From the NCBI GenBank assembly GCA_946633275.1, contig CAMPAT010000001.1, positions 1 to 15,326 on the forward strand: DNA of 15,326 nucleotides, read 5' to 3'. A program made the position numbers and the translations under genes. Shown piece by piece: positions 1 through 6,085 of this stretch (position 1 is the first letter of the stretch; every line of letters starts with the position of its first letter). The DNA is from an uncultured Clostridia bacterium. GTDB taxonomy: Bacteria; Bacillota; Clostridia; Oscillospirales; Acutalibacteraceae. The notes under the pieces are model-generated. The model had not been told where the DNA came from, did not search any database, and saw only the letters and a list, made by a program, of their open reading frames with translations.

Positions 1-678
1 AAGGGCGGCGCTGCAGGCGATATTACAAGCGCAACCTGGTTCTTCAAGCTGTTCTTCATCGTAAGTATCATCTTCATCCCATTTGAAATCTCGTTCATCT
101 TCTTCCAGAGCTGGACGAAATCAGTACCCGGCGCTTCCGACAATCTTTCAGGCTGTTATGTCGGTATCGGCACTCTCAAGGCTCTGCGCGAAGCAGGCGT
201 TGAGCTCGAGCAGACGGAAGTAAGAGTTATCTGCTCAGGCTCTGAGGAAGCAGGACTCCGCGGCGCGAAAGCGTACGCAAAGGCTCACGAAAAAGAGCTC
301 AAGGATATCCCGACAGTATGTATCGGACTTGACACCTTCAGAGACCTTGAGGATATGGCAGTTTATGACAGAGACCTCTCAGGCACGCTTCAGCACGACT
401 GGGGCGCAAAGAATCTCGTCAAGAACGCAGCTAAGAACTGCGACTACGACCTCAAGTTTGAGTCAATTTACATCGGCGCTTGCGACGCTGCTGCATTCGA
501 GCAGAGAGGTATCCCGTCTACAGGATTTGCGGCTATGAATCCTGACCCGCCGAGATACTACCATACAAGACTCGACAATCCTGAAAATCTCCGTCCCGAG
601 GCTATTGAAGCAGGTATCGAGATTATGATTGAAACAGTTTGTATGTACGACAAGGAAGGCATTCCGAAGAAAGACTAA
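1..678 (+). CDS. M28-family metallopeptidase (aminopeptidase-like), 5' end missing
   Basis: Frame 1 is open from the first base to the TAA at 676-678, giving 225 visible residues; the start lies outside the window. The family is zinc-dependent exopeptidases with two metal ions. Seen: GASDNLSG (Asp47 of the fragment, the metal-bridging Asp), SGSEEAGLRG (Glu82-Glu83, general base and zinc ligand), GLDTF (Asp111, probable ligand) and YYHTRLDN (His188, last zinc ligand). The first His ligand (HxD) would lie upstream of the window. A very hydrophobic, Phe/Ile-rich stretch at residues about 13-36 sits just before the bridging Asp, so the protein probably has a membrane segment inserted in or before the catalytic domain. 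The substrate cannot be deduced; probably peptide N-terminal residues. The gene is followed by its own terminator and is convergent with the GH27 gene. Confidence 0.88.
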   Translation, partial: KGGAAGDITSATWFFKLFFIVSIIFIPFEISFIFFQSWTKSVPGASDNLSGCYVGIGTLKALREAGVELEQTEVRVICSGSEEAGLRGAKAYAKAHEKELKDIPTVCIGLDTFRDLEDMAVYDRDLSGTLQHDWGAKNLVKNAAKNCDYDLKFESIYIGACDAAAFEQRGIPSTGFAAMNPDPPRYYHTRLDNPENLRPEAIEAGIEIMIETVCMYDKEGIPKKD

Positions 679-690
679 AATGAATAGTTA

Positions 691-713
691 AAGGGCTTGC
701 GTAGCAAGCCCTT
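691..713 (+). terminator. Rho-independent terminator of the M28 gene
   Basis: A perfect 10-bp stem (AAGGGCTTGC / GCAAGCCCTT) with a 3-nt loop begins 12 nt after the stop codon and is followed by TTATTATT. On the + strand this is a good intrinsic terminator. On the - strand the sequence beyond the hairpin is not T-rich, so it would be weak for the convergent GH27 gene whose stop is at 717-719. Confidence 0.88.
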
Positions 714-716
714 TTA

Positions 717-1985
717 TTATTGAATCTTATAAAGCTTTGCGCCGTGAGGAGCTACGGTAACGGTAAGGTCGGCGACCTTGCCGATTTCTTTTTTATCCCA
801 GATATCGTAGACTGTGCCTCCAAAGTCGAAGGTGATGTCTCTCTCCGTATCGCCCGTGTTGAAGAGCGCGGCGTATTTGCAGCCGTCGCCGTCGGACGTC
901 CAGATGACTTTATCGCCATCGCGGAGAAGCTCACGCGCATTTTCCGAATTCTGATTCATATTCATATACTCCGCATTAGTGAGGAGCGAGAGAGTGAACT
1001 CGTCGTTTTCAGGCAGGTTTCCGCCGACCATAAGCGGACTGCGGAAAATTCCCCACAAAGTCATAAGCGTATAATGTTCAGGCACGGTAAACTGACTCAT
1101 ACGGTTATTCGGGCCGTAGTAAGTGCTGTTCTTCGCAATTCTGCCTATCGGGAGCATATCGCAATCGGGGAAGCTGCCCTGGGCAGTTACGCCCTGCCAC
1201 AGCTCGCACTTGTCAAACATATCATAAAGCTTGTCCCACACGTCCCAGAAGTCACCCGTAAGGCGCCACATATTAGCATTCTCCGCAAGGTGCTCAGCCT
1301 TATCGCGAAGCGCAGGACCCGGAGACAGAGAAAGCACAATCTTCCGTCCGCAGTTATCGATAGCTTTACGGAGCATTTCAATCTCATAATCCGCGGAATA
1401 AGGATTATCCCACTTGCGAAATTCCGTAACGCATATATCGTCGCACTTGATGAAGTCGACGCCCCACTCGGCGTACATATTAATTATTGAGTTATAATAC
1501 TGCTGTGCCGCGTCGCAATTCTTCACGCCGTACATATCGGTATTCCAGGAGCACACGGAAAAATGGTGCGCAATCTCACGGCAGGTTGAGCTACTGCCGT
1601 AAATCGGGCAGTTTTGCGCCACAGCCTGACGCGGCACTCCGCGCATAATATGAATGCCGAATTTAAGTCCGAGCGAGTGAATGTACTCAGAAAGCGCAGT
1701 AAAGCCTCTTCCGTCCTTCGCGCTCGGGAAGCGGTTTGGCGCAGGCATAAGTCTGCCATACTCGTCCATACACAGCTCTGCGAAATTATGATAATCGTTA
1801 TTATCGGCTGTCGGCTCGTACCATTGAATATCGCATACGACATATTCCCAACCGTACTGCTTAAGCTCTCTTGCCATATATTCCGCATTTTCTCTGATTT
1901 GCTGTTCAGTTACTGCTGCGCCGAAACAGTCCCAGCTGTTCCAGCCAAGCGGCGGTTTCTTCGCCCACGATTTAAACTCTTTCAT
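717..1985 (-). CDS. GH27 alpha-galactosidase-type glycoside hydrolase
   Basis: 422 aa; hydrolyses alpha-galactosides (or related beta-L-arabinopyranosides, which some GH27 members prefer). No signal peptide is visible, so it is probably cytoplasmic and acts on imported oligosaccharides. The N-terminus PPLGWNSWDCFG (residues 11-22) is the GH27 hallmark, followed by YVVCDIQWYEP (about 48-58), GLKFGIHIMRGVPRQAV (106-122) and WGVDFIKCDD (174-183), where Asp182 of K-C-D is the expected nucleophile. RLTGDFWDVW (241-250) carries the likely acid/base Asp245. A short beta-sandwich tail (about 355-422) ends the protein. The start chosen is ATG 1983-1985, with GGGAGGTG 5 nt upstream; the frame continues upstream to a TTG at 2006, but that codon has no ribosome binding site and would put the Shine-Dalgarno inside the gene. 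It has its own promoter and lies downstream of the GlmS-like gene. The family call is firm; exact sugar specificity is not. Confidence 0.92.
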   Translation of the reverse strand: MKEFKSWAKKPPLGWNSWDCFGAAVTEQQIRENAEYMARELKQYGWEYVVCDIQWYEPTADNNDYHNFAELCMDEYGRLMPAPNRFPSAKDGRGFTALSEYIHSLGLKFGIHIMRGVPRQAVAQNCPIYGSSSTCREIAHHFSVCSWNTDMYGVKNCDAAQQYYNSIINMYAEWGVDFIKCDDICVTEFRKWDNPYSADYEIEMLRKAIDNCGRKIVLSLSPGPALRDKAEHLAENANMWRLTGDFWDVWDKLYDMFDKCELWQGVTAQGSFPDCDMLPIGRIAKNSTYYGPNNRMSQFTVPEHYTLMTLWGIFRSPLMVGGNLPENDEFTLSLLTNAEYMNMNQNSENARELLRDGDKVIWTSDGDGCKYAALFNTGDTERDITFDFGGTVYDIWDKKEIGKVADLTVTVAPHGAKLYKIQ

Positions 1986-1990
1986 ACTTG

Positions 1991-1998
1991 CACCTCCC
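1991..1998 (-). promoter_or_regulatory. Ribosome binding site fixing the GH27 start
   Basis: GGGAGGTG on the - strand, 5 nt before ATG 1983-1985. It is a near-perfect anti-16S match and excludes the upstream in-frame TTG at 2004-2006 as the main start. Confidence 0.85.
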
Positions 1999-2013
1999 GG
2001 GCTCAATGCAAAT

Positions 2014-2042
2014 ATTTTAACATATATAAAGAAAGATGTCTA
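2014..2042 (-). promoter_or_regulatory. SigA-type promoter of the GH27 gene
   Basis: -35 TAGACA (2037-2042), 17-bp spacer, -10 TAAAAT (2014-2019) preceded by TGT (extended -10). The expected transcript start near 2007 leaves a short leader of about 20 nt. The -35 box begins only a few bases after the stop codon of the GlmS-like gene, and no terminator lies between, so readthrough from spoIIE is also possible. Confidence 0.75.
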
Positions 2043-2047
2043 CAGTT

Positions 2048-3811
2048 TTATGACGCCGCGGCAGTATTATCCTCGCATTCTTCATCGGCGCTGCGCAGCA
2101 GGAGCGAAAGCTTATACGAAGCGGCAACGCACGACAGCGCGTCATATATCGGGAGAGTATCGTTCACGCTAATCACCGTGTCAAAAGAGCTAAGCTCTTC
2201 TTCAATATTATCCGTCGTAAACATAATAATTTTTGCGCCGAGAGTTTTAATCCTGCTGAGCATAATGTCGCAGGCAGGCGCTCTGTCCTTATTCGTAACA
2301 AACGCAAGGACGACGGCGCCGCTCAAGCTCGCCTTATCATAACCCGACAGCTCGCCCAAAGGCAACGCAGAGCAGCTTCTGCAGGAAATCCTGCGCAACT
2401 TCTCCGCCGCTTCACGGGACGCCGCATAATCGGTGCCTACTCCGCAGAAGAATAGTTTTTCTGCTGATAAAATCATATTAACGGCGCTCGCAAACGCAGT
2501 ATTCTCCTTAACTGCAGAAGCGATTTTGCCTGCGATTATCTCCGCCATCTTAATTGCGACGTTGAGATAAAGGTCGTTAACAACGCTGTCCTTGACCCCG
2601 ATATACAGCGAAAAGAGCGCAAGAGAAAAGCTCTGAGCAATAAACGAGCTGAGCGAAATGTCGCCGGGAAAATCGCCGCCTGTACAAAGAACTTTGTCGC
2701 ACATAAGGGCAGCCGAGGAAAGCTCACTCGCCGTTACGGCAAGCGTTTTTGCGCCTGCCGCCTTCGCGCGCCTGACAGAGGCGAGGGTTGAATAACCTTC
2801 GCCGCGTTCCGTCACGGCAACAAGGAGAGTATTCTTATCTAAAACGCCTTTCGCATACATAAACTCGCCCGAAGTGTACGCAAACGATGGAATATCAGTC
2901 ATCAGTTCAAGCAGATTGCGGCAGTACAGCGCGGAGTTATACGACGAGCCTTCGCCAACGAGGATAATACGCGAAAGCTTTTCAACGCTCCTGCGCGAAA
3001 GCTTCAGGAAATCGAAGCTCAGCTTTGAATTTTTAATCAGATTTCTGTACACGTCCTTTGCAGTAACCGAGCAGGAATAAAGCTCGTTGTCAAGACTGAA
3101 GTCACTCTCAAAATACGGCTTGTCCGGCACAGGCAAAAAGCTCTTTTTCATCTTCCGCGCTTTTGCGTCAAAGAAGCTCAGCTTTTCGCCGCGCAGCTTA
3201 ACAATCTCGCCGTTACCGACGGCAGCGTACTTATCACAAAAGCGGCAGAGCGAAGAAAGCTCGCTTGAAAGATAAACGCCGCTTTCTCCCATTCCTGCAA
3301 ACAGAGGTCTGTCTCCTGCACAGGCATAAACCGCACTTTCATCAGCGCTGATAAAGGCAAAGCCGGGGGCACCGAGAAGCGCCGCTCTCACCTTACGAAT
3401 GAGCTCAAGCTTGTCCTGCAAATCAGTAATGCAAAGGCACGCAAGGAGCAATTCTTCGTCCGTATTGATAGCAAAAGGCTCCCTGCTCCAGCGCTTAAGC
3501 GAGCGGAAATTCTGAATACTTCCGTCGCAAACAACGGCGTACATATTATTAGAAGCAGGTGAAACTGACGTTTTTGAAGAAGTCCTGACGAGTTGCGCGG
3601 TCTGCGCTATGCCGCAGCTTCCCTCGGCAACGTGCTTCGACGCCTCGCATAACTCAGGAACGCCGCCCGTCACCCTTGCGGTACTGAAGCCGTCCTTAAC
3701 CTTTACGGCAACTCCGTTCGCTTCGCCTCCGCGGTGCTGCATAGAAGACAACCCTTCTGCGAGAATCTTCTTCGGGTCTTCCCTGCCGATATATGCAAAT
3801 ATACCACTCAT
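2048..3811 (-). CDS. GlmS-like pseudoenzyme (degenerate glutaminase plus two SIS domains)
   Basis: 587 aa, close to the length of glucosamine-6-phosphate synthase (about 600), with the same order: class II glutamine amidotransferase domain (1 to about 235) and two SIS domains (about 275-420 and 445-570). The N-terminus MSGIFAYIG aligns with GlmS MCGIVGYIG, but the nucleophile Cys is Ser2. The glutamine-binding HTRWATHG region has become QTAQLVRT (70-77), and HNG has become CDG (95-97). In SIS1 the sugar-phosphate motif SQSGET is TERGEG (334-339). In SIS2 the catalytic Glu (E. coli Glu488) aligns with Arg474 and His504 with Gly490, and the C-terminal DQPRNLAKSVTVE tail is absent. Both half-reactions should therefore be dead, yet the frame is intact. 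Start ATG 3809-3811 has AGGTG 6 nt upstream; an in-frame GTG at 3820 is rejected because that Shine-Dalgarno overlaps it. It begins 9 nt after the spoIIE stop, so is probably co-transcribed with it. Function unknown; a regulatory or scaffold role is inference. Confidence 0.85.
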   Translation of the reverse strand: MSGIFAYIGREDPKKILAEGLSSMQHRGGEANGVAVKVKDGFSTARVTGGVPELCEASKHVAEGSCGIAQTAQLVRTSSKTSVSPASNNMYAVVCDGSIQNFRSLKRWSREPFAINTDEELLLACLCITDLQDKLELIRKVRAALLGAPGFAFISADESAVYACAGDRPLFAGMGESGVYLSSELSSLCRFCDKYAAVGNGEIVKLRGEKLSFFDAKARKMKKSFLPVPDKPYFESDFSLDNELYSCSVTAKDVYRNLIKNSKLSFDFLKLSRRSVEKLSRIILVGEGSSYNSALYCRNLLELMTDIPSFAYTSGEFMYAKGVLDKNTLLVAVTERGEGYSTLASVRRAKAAGAKTLAVTASELSSAALMCDKVLCTGGDFPGDISLSSFIAQSFSLALFSLYIGVKDSVVNDLYLNVAIKMAEIIAGKIASAVKENTAFASAVNMILSAEKLFFCGVGTDYAASREAAEKLRRISCRSCSALPLGELSGYDKASLSGAVVLAFVTNKDRAPACDIMLSRIKTLGAKIIMFTTDNIEEELSSFDTVISVNDTLPIYDALSCVAASYKLSLLLRSADEECEDNTAAAS

Positions 3812-3817
3812 AAATGT

Positions 3818-3822
3818 CACCT
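3818..3822 (-). promoter_or_regulatory. Ribosome binding site of the GlmS-like gene
   Basis: AGGTG, 6 nt before ATG 3809-3811, overlapping the last two bases of the spoIIE TAG stop. This placement selects the ATG start, which puts the residue after Met in register with the GlmS nucleophile, and suggests translational coupling to spoIIE. Confidence 0.7.
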
Positions 3823-5935
3823 AATTCCTTTCAAGCTTTGCATAAATAATACTCATATCGTCAAGTTTCTTCCCATCACCGTCGCGCATAGCGCGCGTCA
3901 GAACTGCGTCCGCAGTCTCCTGCACACCGAGACCGTCGAGCGAAAGAAGAGTCTTCTCAACCCAGTCTCTGCCGAGGTCTGTTATACCGTCGCTCATAAG
4001 GACTATGCTGTCGCCCACGCCGAGCACCGCAGTCCGCTTCGCAAATTCAACGCCGCGCAGTATTCCTGCGGGCATAGAGGTAAGCTCGCAGCTCGTTATT
4101 CCTCTGTTTTTAATTATGAAGCTTGCAGGCGCGCCTGCTTTGTATATTTCAAGCTTCCCCGTATATAAATCTATGCTCGCAATATCGAGCGTGGCGAGAC
4201 TTTCGTCATTACTCTTCACAAGCAGAGCGGAATTAACTACCTTCAGCGCGCTGTCGTAGCCGAAGCCTGCGCTGATTAATTTTGAAATAAGTCCTGCGCC
4301 CATCGCGCCGTCGAGCGCGGCACGCGAGCCTTTGCCCATACCGTCGCTGATAATGAGCAGGCTATGTCCTCTGCCGTCGCTCACGACCTTTACCGTATCT
4401 CCGCAAAGGTTGCCCTCCGCGCTGTGCTGAGCAAAGCCGACAGAAAGGCGGAAGTTCGCACGTTCTGTATAAAGGAGCATAGTTTCGTCCTTAAAATTCG
4501 TAATCCGTGGCGCGTCAAAATACCGCCCGACTGTTTTCCCGATTTCGTCGCACAACTTTTTCTTATCGGCGAGCGCAGTATCGCTCGCAGTCAGAATTTC
4601 AATCCTGATTCTACCGAACTTGTCCTCAATTACGGAAACGTTGCTCGCAAAAATATCATAATCGCCGAGAAGCCGCCTGATTTTTGCGGCAGAGACCGTA
4701 TCAAATATTTCCGACTCGTCGAACTCAAACGCAAGATTTTCAAGCATATCGGCGATTGAGAAGAACTGGTCTGACGCCACCATACGAATCTGATTTGTTT
4801 TTTCAAGCACTATTTCGCGGCGGATATACTCCTCGTCAGTAAGCTGCGCGCGGTCGTAATCGTTTTTCTGACGTGTAATCTCATTAATCCTCTCACGCAC
4901 CGTATCAACGCTCTCGCTGATTGCCGCCATAGCTGAAGAGGCGAAACGGAGCTTAAGCACAAGGTTTTGTCTGAGCGAGCCGTCAGGCGCTTCGTTCTCA
5001 TTAACCGAAAGCGACTGCGAAAGCTTTTCGTTTACCCTTGACGGAAGCAGCACAAACACGAGCGTAGCCGCTGCGCACTCAACGAACAGAGGTAGCGACA
5101 GCTCGCTTCCTGAAGCTGCGGCAAAAAAGCCGACGGAGCAGAGAAAGCTCAGTCCCACTCCGAAAACTGACAGCGAGCCGAACAGCGACGCCACAAGCGC
5201 AGAAAAAGCAAAAGCGCCGCATACAAAGAGCGTATTCTCACTCGCAAGCGACATCGAAAAACCGAGCGACAGCGCGAGGATAACGGCGCGTCTTTCTCCG
5301 GCGTAGCGCACGGCGATAAGAATAAGAAGCATAGCCGCGCCGCGCGCAGGACAGATACTGCCGAAGCTAAGCGCAGACAAATTCATCAGCACAATTCCGA
5401 GAGATATCACAATACAGCTCACGTCGCTAATCGGAAGCGCGCGAAGGCGAAGCCGCTTATAGCTTGAATTAATGCTTCTGTAAAAGAAGAAGGCTCCGCC
5501 GCTGCACAAAACTGCTTCGCTGAGTAAGAGCACGTAATCGCTGAAGCTTCCGCCGAGGCTGAGTCTGAGCACAACGCCGCTGACTAAATCCGCAAAAAAC
5601 GCAACCGCCATAACAAAAAGCGGCTTATGATAAATTTCAAAAGCCGCCGCAGCAAACGCGCCGAGGAGCGCCAGAGTAATGCCTGCAAGCTCTCTTGCAT
5701 TTTCGGCACTAATCCCCCTCAGAGCACACCCGAGCGCCGCGCCTGCCGCGGCAAAAGGAAAGAATTTTTTCGGCGCAGCGGCAGTAAGCGAAATCCCGAA
5801 CGGAGTTATATCGCCCACAACTTTCCCGAAGCTCAGCGCAAAGCCTGCCGAAAAATATGCAAAGTAAAATAATAGTCTTTTTGCGTTTTTCTTCTGTTCT
5901 GTTTTCCTGAGTAAAGTTTCCTGTAAAACAGCCAT
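3821..5935 (-). CDS. spoIIE: Stage II sporulation protein E, membrane serine phosphatase
   Basis: 704 aa (B. subtilis SpoIIE is about 827). SpoIIE localises to the asymmetric septum and dephosphorylates SpoIIAA-P, which frees the forespore sigma factor F. Seen: a basic N-terminus, then about ten hydrophobic segments between residues 20 and 297, a soluble linker with a likely helical regulatory region (about 325-400), and a C-terminal PP2C/SpoIIE phosphatase domain (about 495-704). Metal-binding motifs are present: GNLCGDTV (Asp513), ISDGMGKG (529-536, Asp531), MSDGITD (647-653, Asp649) and DDMSII (692-697). The start ATG at 5933-5935 has AGAGGA about 7 nt upstream. The phosphatase catalytic core looks intact. 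It is the first gene of an operon with the GlmS-like gene and is divergent from the GH3 gene. Its presence implies an endospore-forming ancestry. Confidence 0.93.
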   Translation of the reverse strand: MAVLQETLLRKTEQKKNAKRLLFYFAYFSAGFALSFGKVVGDITPFGISLTAAAPKKFFPFAAAGAALGCALRGISAENARELAGITLALLGAFAAAAFEIYHKPLFVMAVAFFADLVSGVVLRLSLGGSFSDYVLLLSEAVLCSGGAFFFYRSINSSYKRLRLRALPISDVSCIVISLGIVLMNLSALSFGSICPARGAAMLLILIAVRYAGERRAVILALSLGFSMSLASENTLFVCGAFAFSALVASLFGSLSVFGVGLSFLCSVGFFAAASGSELSLPLFVECAAATLVFVLLPSRVNEKLSQSLSVNENEAPDGSLRQNLVLKLRFASSAMAAISESVDTVRERINEITRQKNDYDRAQLTDEEYIRREIVLEKTNQIRMVASDQFFSIADMLENLAFEFDESEIFDTVSAAKIRRLLGDYDIFASNVSVIEDKFGRIRIEILTASDTALADKKKLCDEIGKTVGRYFDAPRITNFKDETMLLYTERANFRLSVGFAQHSAEGNLCGDTVKVVSDGRGHSLLIISDGMGKGSRAALDGAMGAGLISKLISAGFGYDSALKVVNSALLVKSNDESLATLDIASIDLYTGKLEIYKAGAPASFIIKNRGITSCELTSMPAGILRGVEFAKRTAVLGVGDSIVLMSDGITDLGRDWVEKTLLSLDGLGVQETADAVLTRAMRDGDGKKLDDMSIIYAKLERN

Positions 5936-5966
5936 TTTATTGTCCTCTTATATGTAATGTGATATG

Positions 5967-5999
5967 ATTATATATAACGAAAACTGCAAAATGTGTCTT
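5967..5999 (-). promoter_or_regulatory. Candidate spoIIE promoter with unusual spacing
   Basis: AAGACA (5994-5999) and a consensus TATAAT (5967-5972) are separated by 21 bp; alternatively the overlapping TATATA four bases upstream gives 17 bp but a worse -10. In B. subtilis, spoIIE is read by sigma A with Spo0A~P from a promoter with a 21-bp spacer, so the long spacing may be meaningful. No clear Spo0A box (TGTCGAA) was found nearby, so this is tentative. Confidence 0.4.
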
Positions 6000-6027
6000 A
6001 TTGTGTAGCGTTTTACATTTAAACTTC

Positions 6028-6056
6028 TTGTAAGAGCAATAATTATATGATATAAT
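6028..6056 (+). promoter_or_regulatory. SigA-type promoter of the GH3 gene
   Basis: -35 TTGTAA (6028-6033), 17-bp spacer, -10 TATAAT (6051-6056) with an extended TGA in front. Transcription would start near 6063, giving a leader of about 23 nt before ATG 6086. The GH3 ribosome binding site is GGGTGG at 6076-6081. Confidence 0.75.
6042..6056 (+). repeat. Perfect palindrome over the GH3 -10 box
   Basis: ATTATAT-G-ATATAAT is a 7-bp perfect inverted repeat around one central base, so TATAAT reads on both strands. It could be an operator or a chance product of an AT-rich -10 region. No matching repeat was found elsewhere in the window. Confidence 0.4.
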
Positions 6057-6085
6057 AGAGCAAATTATTAACAACGGGTGGTTAT

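Noticed and set aside
720..1490. 256-codon open frame on + antisense to the GH27 gene
   Set aside because: The opposite strand holds a clear GH27 protein; the antisense product shows no family motif and no ribosome binding site.
1614..2342. 242-codon open frame on + spanning the GH27 and GlmS-like genes
   Set aside because: It runs antisense across two real genes and a promoter, with a low-complexity, implausible protein sequence.
2048..3811. Calling the gene a functional glmS
   Set aside because: Both catalytic centres lack their essential residues, so the name would mislead.
5936..6085. Spo0A boxes in the spoIIE upstream region
   Set aside because: No TGTCGAA or close variant was found on either strand by eye.
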